Origin: Sulfitobacter delicatus
GTDB lineage: Bacteria; Pseudomonadota; Alphaproteobacteria; Rhodobacterales; Rhodobacteraceae
Reading direction: 5' to 3'
Assembly (NCBI RefSeq): GCF_900102535.1
Contig: NZ_FNBP01000001.1
Coordinates: 496,001 to 560,000 of the forward strand
DNA length: 64,000 bases
In this document: piece by piece, positions 1-9,509 of the stretch
How positions within the stretch are numbered: position 1 is the stretch's first letter
Layout of the letters: the number at the start of each line of letters is the position of its first letter
Translations under genes and position numbers: made by a program
Notes under the pieces: generated by a model
The model's database searches: none
What the model was told of the DNA's origin: nothing
Seen by the model: only the letters and a program-made list of their open reading frames with translations

Positions 1-9
1 CGGGCTGTT

Positions 10-1164
10 TTGGCTGAAGATTGGCAACAGGGTGGTTTCGGCCTCTACATCCACTGGCCATTTTGTGAGGCCAAATGCCCCTATTGCGACTTTAACTCTC
101 ACGTTAGTCGGAAAATCGACCAATCCGCGTGGCGCGATGCCTATCTCGCTGAGCTAAAACGCGCCGCGGACGAAACGGCGGGCCGCGTGCTCAACGCAGT
201 ATTCTTTGGCGGTGGCACCCCGAGTTTGATGGACCCGGATGTTGTCGCCGACATCATCTCCGCCATCCGCGGGCACTGGCCGACTGCGAATGACCTGGAG
301 ATCACACTAGAAGCCAACCCCGGCTCGGTTGAAGCAGGTCGCTTCGCCGCCTATCGCCAAGCGGGTGTGTCCCGCGTCTCGATGGGCATCCAAGCTTTGA
401 ACGATGCGGACCTCAAAAAACTGGGACGGCTGCATTCTGCAAAAGAGGCGATGACCGCTTTCGACATTGCCCGTAACACATTCGAACGCGTCAGCTTCGA
501 TCTGATCTATGGTCGGCAAGAACAGACGGTTGAACAATGGGAACAAGAGCTGAAGCAGGCGCTATCCCTCGCGATAGACCATATTTCGCTCTACCAGCTG
601 ACAATCGAACAAGGCACGGCTTTCGGAGATCGCTATGCCCGCGGCAAGCTACGCGGTTTGCCCGACGAAGACCTCGGCGCGGATATGTTCACCGTGACGC
701 AAGATATCTGTAACCAAATGGGCATGCCCGCTTATGAGGTCTCCAACCACGCCCGCGACGGCGCCCAATCGCGGCACAATCTCATCTATTGGCGTTATGG
801 AGACTATATCGGGATCGGTCCCGGCGCCCACGGACGTCTCACCTTGGGCGGTCAGAAATATGCCACGGTTGCCTACAGCAATCCCCAGCGTTGGCTGGAT
901 GGTGTCAAAACCGATACAACAGAAAAACCCCGCGCCGTGATAACACGCGCGGAACAGGCCACCGAATTTCTGCTCATGGGTCTGCGGCTAAAGGAAGGCG
1001 TTGACCTTAAGCGCTACGCCGCACTTTCTGGACATGAGATCGATCCGGAGGCGCTCGCGCACCTCCAGGATCTCGGTATGGTATCAGTAGAGAGTGAAAG
1101 ATTAATCGTTTTAGACCAGGGCGTTATCGTTTTGAACGCCGTGATCGAGAGCCTGCTGCCTTAG
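10..1164 (+). CDS. hemW: HemW-like radical SAM heme chaperone (formerly called oxygen-independent coproporphyrinogen oxidase-like)
   Basis: Radical SAM protein of the HemW family, thought to insert heme into respiratory proteins rather than oxidise coproporphyrinogen. The radical SAM cluster motif CxxxCxxC is visible at residues 19-26 (CEAKCPYC), followed by a GGGTPS motif near residue 67. The 384-residue length is normal for the family. The frame is open to the window edge; the first usable start is TTG at position 10, and HemW proteins begin only a few residues before the LYIHWPFC stretch, so the true start is here or just upstream of the window. The 3' end overlaps the convergent parB stop by four bases. 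Confidence 0.9.
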   Translation: MAEDWQQGGFGLYIHWPFCEAKCPYCDFNSHVSRKIDQSAWRDAYLAELKRAADETAGRVLNAVFFGGGTPSLMDPDVVADIISAIRGHWPTANDLEITLEANPGSVEAGRFAAYRQAGVSRVSMGIQALNDADLKKLGRLHSAKEAMTAFDIARNTFERVSFDLIYGRQEQTVEQWEQELKQALSLAIDHISLYQLTIEQGTAFGDRYARGKLRGLPDEDLGADMFTVTQDICNQMGMPAYEVSNHARDGAQSRHNLIYWRYGDYIGIGPGAHGRLTLGGQKYATVAYSNPQRWLDGVKTDTTEKPRAVITRAEQATEFLLMGLRLKEGVDLKRYAALSGHEIDPEALAHLQDLGMVSVESERLIVLDQGVIVLNAVIESLLP

Positions 1165-2060
1165 GTGCCACCCAGCAGTCTGCAAATCTCATCAAGTTGG
1201 TCGAGGGAGGTGTAGTGCAGGGTCACTTTGCCAGTCTCCTGCCCCGGTTTGTGATCCAAAACCACCTTCATTCCGAGGTTCGCCGACAGATCACCTTCAA
1301 GCGCCTGAGTGTCAGCATCTTTCTCTGAACGCGACGAGGCACGCTGCTTATTTACCATATTATCCTGCCCGCCGGACTGGTCTTTCTTAACCAATGCCTC
1401 TGTTGCGCGGACCGATAGGCCGTTCTTGATAACCTGTTGAGCAAGCTTTAGCGGATCTTTCGCAGGAATAAGCGCGCGCGCGTGACCAGCACTCAACTCG
1501 TTCTTCCGCACCATCTCTTGCACGGGTTCGGGCAGGTTCAGCAACCGAAGCAGGTTAGCAATGTGGCTCCGGCTCTTGCCGAGCGCTTCTGCCATCTTCT
1601 CTTGCGTATGGCCGAACTTGTCCATCAGCTGCCGATAGCCTGCTGCCTCTTCCACTGAGTTCAGATCGGCCCGCTGGATGTTTTCGATAATCGCGACTTC
1701 GAGCACTTCTACATCCGTGAACTCTCGGACGATCACCGGAAGGCTGTGCACCTTTGCGATTTGTGACGCGCGCCAGCGGCGTTCTCCAGCCACGATCTCA
1801 AAATTTCCATCCGCAATCGCGCGAACGATGAGGGGTTGGATAACCCCCTTCTCTTTGATCGACGCTGCAAGATCGTCGAGGTTCTCTTGCTCAAAACGCT
1901 TACGCGGCTGATCCGGGTTCGGCTTGATTCGTTCGATCGGAACAAATTGCTCCGCCGCCGCGGCGCCTTTGGCTGCCACGGTCTCTGTCTCTGCTACGTC
2001 CGCCATTAGGGCCGAAAGCCCCCGACCCAAACCACGTCTACGCTCTTGTTTTTCAGCCAT
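1161..2060 (-). CDS. parB: Chromosome partitioning protein ParB
   Basis: Centromere-binding CTPase of the ParABS system: binds parS, spreads as a clamp and is moved by ParA. The N-terminal ParB/Srx domain carries the GERRWRAS arginine box at residues 92-99, followed by a helix-turn-helix near residues 150-180 that recognises parS and a C-terminal dimerisation segment. The 299 residues are typical. It lies 12 bases downstream of parA as the last gene of the leftward mnmE-mnmG-rsmG-parA-parB operon. Two perfect parS sites lie within the same operon. Confidence 0.97.
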   Translation of the reverse strand: MAEKQERRRGLGRGLSALMADVAETETVAAKGAAAAEQFVPIERIKPNPDQPRKRFEQENLDDLAASIKEKGVIQPLIVRAIADGNFEIVAGERRWRASQIAKVHSLPVIVREFTDVEVLEVAIIENIQRADLNSVEEAAGYRQLMDKFGHTQEKMAEALGKSRSHIANLLRLLNLPEPVQEMVRKNELSAGHARALIPAKDPLKLAQQVIKNGLSVRATEALVKKDQSGGQDNMVNKQRASSRSEKDADTQALEGDLSANLGMKVVLDHKPGQETGKVTLHYTSLDQLDEICRLLGGT

Positions 2061-2072
2061 TCTGCCACCTCG

Positions 2073-2870
2073 TTATCCATTGTTTTTGATCAGTTCCGCG
2101 GCGAGTTCTCGATATGCCATCGCACCTTTCGATGTCGTGTCATAGCTCAACACCGGAACAGCAAAGCTCGGCGCCTCGCTAACACGCACGTTACGGGGGA
2201 TTACGGTCTTGAAAACCAGCTCACCGAGATTGCTCCGCGCATCATTTTCTACCTGCTGGGACAGGTTATTGCGCTTGTCGTACATCGTCAAAAGTACACC
2301 TTCGATCCGTAGGTCCTTATTTCCTGATTGCCGCACTTCGCGGATGGTGAGCATCAGCTGCGACAGACCTTCCAGCGCAAAGAATTCGCTCTGAAGCGGT
2401 ACCAGCACCGAGTGTGCTGCGATCATCGCGTTTACAGTCAGGAGGTTTAAAGACGGCGGACAATCGATCAGGATATAATCCAGCTTAAACTGGTCCATCT
2501 GCGTTTGGCGCAGGGCGTCATGGAGCAGAAAGCTGCGCTTCTCGTTGGCGAACAGTTCAATATCGGCTGAGCTAAGGTCGACTGTCGCGGGAACGATAAA
2601 TAGGTTGTCAGACACTGTCGTTTTAACGACCTCATCAAGTGCGACATCTTCGAGCAGAAGTTCGTAGGTCGTGAATTCCCGGTCTTCGACTTCGATGCCC
2701 AGGCCGGTAGACGCATTGCCCTGCGGATCTAGGTCAACGACCAGAACCCTAAGCCCCGTTTCCGCGAGTGCGGCAGCCAGGTTGATTGTCGTGGTCGTTT
2801 TCCCGACCCCGCCCTTCTGGTTAGCTACCGCGACGATTTTTGGTCCTGCCGGGCGAGATAGGTCAGACAC
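2073..2870 (-). CDS. parA: Chromosome partitioning ATPase ParA (Soj)
   Basis: Walker-type ATPase that drives segregation of ParB-parS complexes after replication. The deviant Walker A motif KGGVGKTT is at residues 19-26, and the Walker B region YILIDCPPSLNLL is near residue 133. The 265-residue length is normal for chromosomal ParA without an N-terminal DNA-binding extension. Its start overlaps the rsmG stop by eight bases, indicating translational coupling, and parB follows after 12 bases. Confidence 0.97.
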   Translation of the reverse strand: MSDLSRPAGPKIVAVANQKGGVGKTTTTINLAAALAETGLRVLVVDLDPQGNASTGLGIEVEDREFTTYELLLEDVALDEVVKTTVSDNLFIVPATVDLSSADIELFANEKRSFLLHDALRQTQMDQFKLDYILIDCPPSLNLLTVNAMIAAHSVLVPLQSEFFALEGLSQLMLTIREVRQSGNKDLRIEGVLLTMYDKRNNLSQQVENDARSNLGELVFKTVIPRNVRVSEAPSFAVPVLSYDTTSKGAMAYRELAAELIKNNG

Positions 2871-3465
2871 GAATAATATCCTTGATCTTTAATACGGCGG
2901 AATCGTAATTGGTCGTACTGGGCACTGCTTCGTAGGTAAACGACCATTCGCTCTCAGCTCGAGCAATTTCATTTTTCCACGTTTCGCCTTTGGGGAATAC
3001 TGCGATCCCTTCGGGTCTAAGATGGCGTTCTGCGAACTCGAGAAGTTTAGGAAGGTCGCTCAAAGCCCTTGCTGATAACACATCGGCATCCTGCGGCGGT
3101 AACAGTTCGATCCGATCAGTATAGATCGTAGCATTTAAGCCCATTTCGCGGACTGCAGTACGAAGAAAGGCGCATTTGCGCTGATCGCTTTCGACGAGAG
3201 AGACGGTGTACTTCTGCTCCGTGTCGTTAAGAATTGCCACAACGATACCCGGCAGCCCTCCTCCGCTACCGAGGTCAACCCAATGGCCCGAACTATCCGC
3301 GATGTTGTAAACTTGGACGGAATCCAGAATGTGCCGTTCCCAGAATTCATTTACGCTGGTCTTCGAAACCAGATTGATCCTTGGGTTCCATTTCCGAACC
3401 AGATCCGCGTAGGCGTGGAGCTGGTCAGATGTTTCACGTGAAACATTAGGCAGCGGATTGCTCAT
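2863..3465 (-). CDS. rsmG: 16S rRNA (guanine527-N7)-methyltransferase RsmG (GidB)
   Basis: SAM-dependent methyltransferase that makes m7G527 in 16S rRNA; loss in other bacteria gives low-level streptomycin resistance. The SAM-binding stretch [12 protein letters not shown] is at residues 63-74. The N-terminal NVSRET codons contain a complete parS palindrome, so this short stretch has both coding and centromere roles. The 200 residues are typical. The gene overlaps mnmG upstream by four bases and parA downstream by eight. Confidence 0.95.
   Translation of the reverse strand: MSNPLPNVSRETSDQLHAYADLVRKWNPRINLVSKTSVNEFWERHILDSVQVYNIADSSGHWVDLGSGGGLPGIVVAILNDTEQKYTVSLVESDQRKCAFLRTAVREMGLNATIYTDRIELLPPQDADVLSARALSDLPKLLEFAERHLRPEGIAVFPKGETWKNEIARAESEWSFTYEAVPSTTNYDSAVLKIKDIIRV
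3430..3445. other. parS: parS centromere site inside rsmG
   Basis: The sequence is TGTTTCACGTGAAACA, a perfect 16-bp palindrome identical to the consensus parS site bound by ParB across bacteria. It lies in the first codons of rsmG, about 1.4 kb upstream of parB and about 5 kb from the proposed oriC. Confidence 0.95.
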
Positions 3466-5342
3466 GCCGTCAGTTTCACAGACCGCTTACGAATACGCGC
3501 AAGGATCAAGGTCAACGCAGCAGGCGTCATCCCGTCAATACGCCCAGCCTGAGCAATTGTCTCAGGCCGCGCTTTCACCAGCTTTGCGGTAAGCTCGTTC
3601 GACAAGCCTGACAATTCTTCGTACGCGAAGTCAGCGGGGATCCGGATAGCCTCGTCCTTCTGCAAAGACGCAATTTCACGGGTCTGCCGTTCGATATATG
3701 TTGCGTAAAGAGCATCACGGGAGACCTGTTCACGAATCTCCGCTGAAAACCGTTCGAGTTCGGGATCTAGCTTTAGCAGATCGTCAAAACAGACATTCGA
3801 GAACGCAAGAACCTGATAGGCGGAGCGCTTAGTCCCGTCTTCCTTCACTTCCATTCCTACCGATCGTAAAGCAGACGAAGAATACAAAGCTGATGTAAGT
3901 GCATCTTTCGCAAGGGCCAACTGCTTAGACTTCTCCTCAAAGGCGTTCTGCCGTTCCGGCGAAACGCACCCCAACTCTATCGCCAAAGGCGTAAGCCTCT
4001 GATCTGCGTTATCTGCCCGTAAAGACAACCGAAATTCTGCCCGAGACGTGAACATGCGATACGGCTCAGTCACCCCACGGGTTACAAGATCATCGATCAT
4101 CACGCCTATGTAGCTGGAGGACCTGCTAAACTGGACAGGATCTTTGCCCTGAGAAGTCAGCCCAGCATTAAGTCCTGCAACTAGACCTTGAGCTGCGGCC
4201 TCCTCGTATCCAGTCGTTCCGTTAATCTGCCCCGCGAGGTATAGGCCGGGTACAGTCTCGATTTCTAGCTTGGACGACAGGGCACGGGGATCCACATAGT
4301 CATATTCAATGGCGTACCCCGGCTGGGTGATAACGGCATTTTCCAGACCGACCATGCTGCGGACGTATTCCAGTTGGACGCTTTCAGGAAGGGAAGTCGA
4401 GATACCGTTGGGATAGATGGTATGATCATCTACGCCCTCGGGTTCCAAGAATACTTGGTGTGACTCTTTCTCCGCGAACCGGACGACTTTATCTTCGATT
4501 GATGGGCAATAGCGTGGCCCTACCCCGTCAATATGGCCGCCATACATCGCTGACTTAGTCAGGTTTTCTTTGATGATCTGGTGAGTTTTCTCATTGGTAT
4601 GCGTGATCCCACAAGCGACCTGCTTCGCCGAGATCACCTTCGACATAAATGAAAATAAGACTGGCTCGTCGTCTCCAGGCTGGGAATCCAGAACGTCCCA
4701 GTTAATCGTCCGTCCATCAAGCCGAGGTGGCGTACCGGTCTTCAACCGCCCCATAGGCAGGTTAAAGGAATCGATCCGCTCTGCGAGTTTAACGGAAGCC
4801 TTATCACCCATCCGCCCTCCGGCGTAAGAGACATCGCCGATGTGGATGACTCCCCGAAGGAAAGTTCCGGTCGTAAGGACTACGGACGGCGCAGTGAGGC
4901 TATTTCCATCTGAAAGGACAACGCCGTTAACGCTTCCGTTTTCCAGAACCAGATCGATGACTTCCCCTTCGACGACAGTCAGATTCGCCTGCCGCTCGAT
5001 TTCCCGAAGCATTTCCCGCTGATAGATTTTTCGGTCAGCCTGCGCGCGGGGGCCCTGAACTGCCGGCCCCTTGCGACGATTGAGAAGGCGGAACTGAATA
5101 CCGGCCTTGTCCGCGACGCGTCCCATAACGCCGTCCATAGCGTCGATCTCGCGGACAAGGTGACCTTTTCCTAGACCGCCGATCGCCGGATTGCAGGACA
5201 TTACGCCGATACCGCCCCGCGACATCGTGACGAGCGCCGTTTTCGCACCGATGCGGGCCGCTGCGTGCGCTGCCTCAGAGCCGGCGTGCCCACCGCCAAT
5301 AACGATTACGTCAAAATGTTTCACGTGAAACACTCCAGTCAT
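3462..5342 (-). CDS. mnmG: tRNA uridine-5-carboxymethylaminomethyl modification enzyme MnmG (GidA)
   Basis: FAD-dependent partner of MnmE; together they install cmnm5 at the wobble uridine of several tRNAs. The FAD-binding dinucleotide fold [12 protein letters not shown] is at residues 14-25, and the conserved [14 protein letters not shown]-type region follows near residue 57 ([17 protein letters not shown]). The 626 residues match the family. The N-terminal VFHVKH codons carry the second parS palindrome. The start overlaps the mnmE stop by four bases (ATGA), so both partners are co-translated. Confidence 0.97.
   Translation of the reverse strand: MTGVFHVKHFDVIVIGGGHAGSEAAHAAARIGAKTALVTMSRGGIGVMSCNPAIGGLGKGHLVREIDAMDGVMGRVADKAGIQFRLLNRRKGPAVQGPRAQADRKIYQREMLREIERQANLTVVEGEVIDLVLENGSVNGVVLSDGNSLTAPSVVLTTGTFLRGVIHIGDVSYAGGRMGDKASVKLAERIDSFNLPMGRLKTGTPPRLDGRTINWDVLDSQPGDDEPVLFSFMSKVISAKQVACGITHTNEKTHQIIKENLTKSAMYGGHIDGVGPRYCPSIEDKVVRFAEKESHQVFLEPEGVDDHTIYPNGISTSLPESVQLEYVRSMVGLENAVITQPGYAIEYDYVDPRALSSKLEIETVPGLYLAGQINGTTGYEEAAAQGLVAGLNAGLTSQGKDPVQFSRSSSYIGVMIDDLVTRGVTEPYRMFTSRAEFRLSLRADNADQRLTPLAIELGCVSPERQNAFEEKSKQLALAKDALTSALYSSSALRSVGMEVKEDGTKRSAYQVLAFSNVCFDDLLKLDPELERFSAEIREQVSRDALYATYIERQTREIASLQKDEAIRIPADFAYEELSGLSNELTAKLVKARPETIAQAGRIDGMTPAALTLILARIRKRSVKLTA
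5317..5332. other. parS: parS centromere site inside mnmG
   Basis: A second perfect TGTTTCACGTGAAACA palindrome lies in codons 4-9 of mnmG, 1.9 kb from the first. Two perfect copies so close together next to parAB make a functional centromere very likely. Confidence 0.95.
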
Positions 5343-6625
5343 TTACCTACGCAAAAGCTGGAGAATATTTCATCCAGCAGATTTTCGACGTCTATTCGCC
5401 CCACGAGGGCTTCCAAAGCCCGGATCGCAAACCGCAATTCTTCCGCAGCCAAATCATACCCGTCCGGGCCTCGCTGCAAGATAACATCCACGCCGCCTAA
5501 TGACGAGGCGGCTTTCTCAAGTGCTACGCGGTGTCGCTCATGGGTCGCCAGACCAATGCTTCCACTTCGTTTGAGGAGCGCTTCCTGGATGTAGGACACG
5601 AGTTCCGAGATACCCTGCCCTGTCTTTCCTGAAACGCCAGCCGTGCCATTAGCATACAAATCAACCTTTGGCGTCAGGGATATATCGTCAGGCTGCGCCG
5701 TGATTCCAAGGTCTTCCCCCGGTTGGACAAGGAACACGCGGAGATCCGCCTGAGCCGCGCGTTCCCGCGCCCGTTCAATACCGATCGTTTCGATCTGATC
5801 CAAGCTATCTCTGACGCCAGCCGTGTCGAGAAGCGTTACTGGAAGACCGCCAAGGTCCATGCGCACTTCTATGACGTCTCTTGTAGTGCCCGCAATCTCC
5901 GAAGTGATTGCGGCATCACGCCCTGCGAGCGCATTTAACAACGTTGATTTCCCAGCGTTGGGCGCGCCGACGATTGCGACTTCAAAACCGGTGCGAACCC
6001 GCTCGGCAACATAGGTGCCCGCAATCTCACTGTTCAACTCAGCCGTGACGTTAGTCAGGAGAGCATCAACTTCTGGCGTCACATCAATAGGAACATCTTC
6101 GTCAGCGAAATCGATTGTCGCTTCGAGTAACGCAGCTGCTCTAATCAGATCCGCACGCCAGCCTTCGATCCGCTCTCCTAGCCGCCCAGAGAGTACTCGA
6201 ACTGCCTGTTTCCGCTGGGCCTCGGTTTCTGCCTCGATTAGATCAGCCAACCCTTCCACCTGCGCGAGATCGAGCTTTTCGTTTTCTAGCGCCCGCCGAG
6301 TAAACTCGCCTGCTTCAGCGTGACGTGTTTCCGGGAAGGTAGAAAGAAGCGCGAGAACCGCTCGGGTTACGGCGATGGATCCGTGAAGATGGAGTTCGAC
6401 GACATCCTCACCAGTGAAGGAGTTTGGTAGTACAAAGCTGAGGACCAAAGCTTGGTCGATAATTTCGCCATCACGGCCACGCAGGTTCCGCAGGGTGGTT
6501 TCACGCCCTTTCGGACGCCGCCCAGCGATTTCCTGCGTGATGTCAAAGGCGAGCGGGCCGGAGATACGGACCACCGCAACCCCGGCACGGCCCTGCGCTG
6601 ACGCTAGAGCGAATATCGTGTCCAT
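5339..6625 (-). CDS. mnmE: tRNA modification GTPase MnmE (TrmE)
   Basis: GTPase that pairs with MnmG for wobble-uridine modification. An N-terminal folate-binding domain is followed by a helical domain interrupted by a G domain: G1 motif GAPNAGKST at residues 220-228, G3 DTAG at 267-270. The C-terminus ends FCVGK, matching the catalytic C-x-(I/V/L)-GK signature of MnmE. The 428 residues are normal. First gene of the operon that continues to parB. The preceding rho gene ends 32 bases upstream. Confidence 0.96.
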   Translation of the reverse strand: MDTIFALASAQGRAGVAVVRISGPLAFDITQEIAGRRPKGRETTLRNLRGRDGEIIDQALVLSFVLPNSFTGEDVVELHLHGSIAVTRAVLALLSTFPETRHAEAGEFTRRALENEKLDLAQVEGLADLIEAETEAQRKQAVRVLSGRLGERIEGWRADLIRAAALLEATIDFADEDVPIDVTPEVDALLTNVTAELNSEIAGTYVAERVRTGFEVAIVGAPNAGKSTLLNALAGRDAAITSEIAGTTRDVIEVRMDLGGLPVTLLDTAGVRDSLDQIETIGIERARERAAQADLRVFLVQPGEDLGITAQPDDISLTPKVDLYANGTAGVSGKTGQGISELVSYIQEALLKRSGSIGLATHERHRVALEKAASSLGGVDVILQRGPDGYDLAAEELRFAIRALEALVGRIDVENLLDEIFSSFCVGK

Positions 6626-6657
6626 AGTTCACTAACCTACTGTTATTATTAAATAAC

Positions 6658-7929
6658 TCAGGTGTTCATGGAGTCGAAGAAGTCAGAATTCGACTTGGTT
6701 TGTTTGAGCTTGCCCAGCAGGAACTCGATGGCGTCGGTGGTACCCATCGGGTTGAGGATGCGGCGCAGGACGAAGGTTTTCTGCAAGTCGACCTTGTCGA
6801 CCAGCAGGTCTTCTTTCCGCGTGCCGGACTTAAGGATGTCGATCGCCGGGAAGACGCGTTTGTCGGCAATCTTGCGGTCGAGCACGATCTCGGAGTTGCC
6901 GGTGCCTTTGAACTCTTCGAAAATCACTTCGTCCATACGGCTGCCGGTGTCAATCAACGCGGTGGCGATGATGGTGAGCGAGCCACCCTCTTCGATGTTT
7001 CGTGCCGCACCGAAGAACCGTTTCGGACGCTGCAGCGCGTTGGCATCGACACCACCGGTTAGGACCTTGCCCGACGAGGGCACCACGGTGTTGAAGGCGC
7101 GGCCCAGACGGGTGATCGAATCGAGCAGGATGACAACGTCACGCTTATGCTCGACCAGACGTTTGGCTTTCTCGATAACCATCTCGGAGACGGCCACGTG
7201 ACGTGTTGCAGGCTCGTCAAAGGTGGAGGACACGACCTCACCCTTCACGGACCGCTGCATGTCGGTGACTTCCTCAGGGCGCTCGTCAATCAACAAGACG
7301 ATCAAATAACACTCGGGGTGGTTTTTCTCGATGCTGTTGGCGATGTTCTGCAACAGCACGGTCTTACCAGTGCGCGGCGGAGCGACGATCAGCGAACGCT
7401 GGCCTTTACCGATGGGCGAGACCAAGTCGATGATACGGGCTGAGCGGTCTTTGATCGTGGGATCGTCGACCTCCATCGTAAGCCGCTCGTCAGGGTAGAG
7501 CGGCGTCAGGTTTTCAAAGGCGACCTTATGGCGGGCCTTCTCAGGCGCCTCAAAGTTGATCTTGGTGACCTCGGTCAGGGCAAAGTAGCGCTCGGTGTCG
7601 TCAGGCGCTTTGATCAGCCCCTCAATCGTGTCCCCGGTGCGTAGCGACCATTTGCGGATCATGTCGGGTGAGACGTAGATGTCATCCGGGCCCGGAAGGT
7701 AGTTCGCTTCGGGCGAACGGAGGAAGCCAAATCCGTCTTGCAACACCTCAAGCACGCCGTCGCCGGAGATTTCCCAGCCGTCATCCGCGCGTTCGCGGAG
7801 AATCTGGAACATCATCTCGCCCTTGCGCATGGTCGAGGCGTTCTCGATCTCCAGCTCTTCGGCCATGGCAAGCAGGTTTTTCGGTGTCTGCGCCTTAAGA
7901 TCAGCGAGGTTCAGCGTTTCGGTTGTCAT
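6658..7929 (-). CDS. rho: Transcription termination factor Rho
   Basis: Hexameric RNA helicase that ends transcription of untranslated RNA. An N-terminal Rho-N domain ([22 protein letters not shown]) is followed by an RNA-binding cold-shock-like domain ([23 protein letters not shown]) and an ATPase core with P-loop APPRTGKT near residue 183 and a Walker [14 protein letters not shown]. The 423 residues are typical. A consensus-like promoter lies about 100 bases upstream, leaving a leader long enough for the autoregulation known for rho in other bacteria. Confidence 0.98.
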   Translation of the reverse strand: MTTETLNLADLKAQTPKNLLAMAEELEIENASTMRKGEMMFQILRERADDGWEISGDGVLEVLQDGFGFLRSPEANYLPGPDDIYVSPDMIRKWSLRTGDTIEGLIKAPDDTERYFALTEVTKINFEAPEKARHKVAFENLTPLYPDERLTMEVDDPTIKDRSARIIDLVSPIGKGQRSLIVAPPRTGKTVLLQNIANSIEKNHPECYLIVLLIDERPEEVTDMQRSVKGEVVSSTFDEPATRHVAVSEMVIEKAKRLVEHKRDVVILLDSITRLGRAFNTVVPSSGKVLTGGVDANALQRPKRFFGAARNIEEGGSLTIIATALIDTGSRMDEVIFEEFKGTGNSEIVLDRKIADKRVFPAIDILKSGTRKEDLLVDKVDLQKTFVLRRILNPMGTTDAIEFLLGKLKQTKSNSDFFDSMNT

Positions 7930-8019
7930 GAAGCATCCTGTTCAGCCGCAGCAGAATGCGGGCTGGTCGATTATTTGAATGTGGCAGGCAGAAACCACCC
8001 CGGACGGGACAGTGGCGCA

Positions 8020-8048
8020 GATATAGGGGCCTGCGCGCTACGAGTCAA
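8020..8048 (-). promoter_or_regulatory. Probable promoter for rho
   Basis: Reading on the minus strand, TTGACT (8048-8043) and TATATC (8025-8020) are separated by exactly 17 bases, a close match to a housekeeping sigma promoter. It would give a leader of about 80-90 bases before the rho start codon at 7929. Confidence 0.65.
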
Positions 8049-8053
8049 TCGGA

Positions 8054-8503
8054 TCAGAATTTCACGACGACGGAGAAGACGATCACGATCATCAGCAAGG
8101 TCGGCACTTCGTTCAACAGGCGGAACTGGCGCCCTGTTATGGTGCTTTCTCCGCGCTCAACCGCGCTGACCTGTTTTTTTAGCCAGACATGGAAAACCGT
8201 CATCGCGATGACGCTGGCACCTTTGGTCCACGGCCAGATCATCGTCCAGTCCACGATACCGGGCGTTAGAACGAGCGCGAGGCCAAATACCCATGTCGCC
8301 ATCATGGCGGGCCGCATGATGAACTGAGCGAGCTTAATTTCCATCATCGAGAAGGTCTCATGCATTTGCCCGGAAGACCCTGCCTGCTCGACGTGATGCA
8401 CAAATAGACGCGGCAGGTAAAACAGCGCGGCCATCCAGCTGATGACGGACACGATATGGAGCGCTTTGATCCACGGATAGGCAAAGCTGAGAAGGTCAAA
8501 CAT
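8054..8503 (-). CDS. hemJ: HemJ-type protoporphyrinogen IX oxidase
   Basis: Membrane heme enzyme of the HemJ (formerly UPF0093) family, which oxidises protoporphyrinogen IX to protoporphyrin IX. The 149-residue protein has about four hydrophobic segments and the family N-terminus with conserved histidine (WIKALHIVSVISWMAALFYLPRL begins at residue 11, with H16). Other heme genes in the window are hemW, hemD, hemF, hemE and hemC; no hemG or hemY-type protoporphyrinogen oxidase is seen here, consistent with HemJ filling that step. It is the first gene left of the proposed oriC. Confidence 0.88.
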   Translation of the reverse strand: MFDLLSFAYPWIKALHIVSVISWMAALFYLPRLFVHHVEQAGSSGQMHETFSMMEIKLAQFIMRPAMMATWVFGLALVLTPGIVDWTMIWPWTKGASVIAMTVFHVWLKKQVSAVERGESTITGRQFRLLNEVPTLLMIVIVFSVVVKF

Positions 8504-8912
8504 GGGGAAGGCTCCGGTGTGCGTGCTTCTTTCTTAATAAATAAGAAAAGAGAAAAGATGTAGTTGATTGTAGGGAAGCGGATTCCTGTGGATTATTGAT
8601 TTATACGGCTGCTTATCAACAGGTGAGTAATCCTCCTGAGGCCCTGTGGAAAAAACCGATCCGATTCGGCGATATCGAACGTTTACAATAATTTGTCAGA
8701 GTATTTTCCGGGGGACAAAATGTATTGCCCGGGGGATAACCATTGAACTGCACTGGTTATACGCACAAGCGGGTTATCCCTATCCCTCGGGGTGGGAATC
8801 GGCGACAAAAACCGCGACTCGGGGCGAGATTTGGGGCCTTGTGCTGTCAACGCTTATCTCGCAGAACAAATCCTCAAGATTTGCGCCAGTTCATCACAGG
8901 GTTATCCACATG
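8504..8912. other. oriC: Probable chromosomal replication origin (oriC)
   Basis: This roughly 400-base gap has no convincing gene. It holds DnaA-box-like 9-mers: a perfect TTATCCACA at 8902-8910; one-mismatch boxes TGTGGATTA (8587-8595), TTATCAACA (8613-8621), TGTGGAAAA (8645-8653) and TTATACGCA (8757-8765); weaker ones at 8731-8739 and 8774-8782. An AT-rich stretch at 8530-8575 could be the unwinding element, and TATCGAACGTTTA (8673-8685) is one mismatch from an IHF site. Gene directions diverge from here: seven leftward genes on the left, four rightward on the right. The order hemJ / maf-aroE-coaE-dnaQ-secB matches the origin neighbourhood known in Rhizobiales. No experiment is implied; a GC-skew plot would be the key test. 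Confidence 0.75.
8592..8620 (-). promoter_or_regulatory. Possible hemJ promoter within the origin region
   Basis: On the minus strand TTGATA (8620-8615) and AATAAT (8597-8592) lie 17 bases apart. They overlap two DnaA-like boxes, so DnaA could compete with transcription of hemJ. This is a motif match only. Confidence 0.35.
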
Positions 8913-9509
8913 CCGCAAAAATTCATCCTCGCCTCCGGCTCCGAGATACGTGCGCAACTCTTGCGGCAGGCTGCGATCGCGCATGAGGTGATCCCGGCGC
9001 GGATTGACGAAGAGATGATCACCGCCGCCCTGCGCAGTGAAGCAGCAAAACCGCGTGATATTGCCGATACCTTGGCCGAGATGAAGGCGCGAAAGGTAAG
9101 CGAAAAGCACCCCGGCGCGCTGGTGCTAGGCTGTGATCAGGTTTTAGAGCATCGGGGCGAGATGCTGCACAAGCCTGCGGACCGAGAAGAGGCCATCGCC
9201 CAATTGCATCAACTGCGCGGAGATCGCCATTCTTTGCTATCAGCAGCCGTTCTCTATGAAGACGGCAAACCGCTCTGGAGGCATATCGGTCAGGTCCGGC
9301 TGAGGATGCGCGAGGCAAGCGACGCCTATATCGCGGACTATGTCGATCGAAACTGGGAGAGCATCCGTCACGCCGTGGGTTGCTATAAGCTAGAGGAAGA
9401 AGGCGTACGGCTGTTCAGTCAGATCGAAGGGGATTACTTTCACGTCCTCGGTATGCCATTTCTTGAACTGCTGAACTATCTGACGCTGCGCGGAGACCTC
9501 GAGACATGA
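8910..9509 (+). CDS. maf: Maf-like nucleotide pyrophosphatase
   Basis: Maf/HAM1-superfamily nucleoside triphosphate pyrophosphatase that removes non-canonical nucleotides. The family N-terminus MPQKFILASGSEIRAQLL fixes the start at ATG 8910; the frame runs open upstream but that part is non-conserved origin DNA. Later motifs ADTLAEMKARKVSEKHPGAL and VLGCDQVLE are typical. The product is 199 residues. The perfect DnaA box at 8902-8910 ends on the first base of the start codon. The stop overlaps the aroE start (ATGA). Confidence 0.9.
   Translation: MPQKFILASGSEIRAQLLRQAAIAHEVIPARIDEEMITAALRSEAAKPRDIADTLAEMKARKVSEKHPGALVLGCDQVLEHRGEMLHKPADREEAIAQLHQLRGDRHSLLSAAVLYEDGKPLWRHIGQVRLRMREASDAYIADYVDRNWESIRHAVGCYKLEEEGVRLFSQIEGDYFHVLGMPFLELLNYLTLRGDLET

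Noticed and set aside
8646-8909. 88-codon N-terminal extension of maf
   Set aside because: It reads through DnaA boxes and has no conservation with Maf proteins, which start at MPQKFILASGS.
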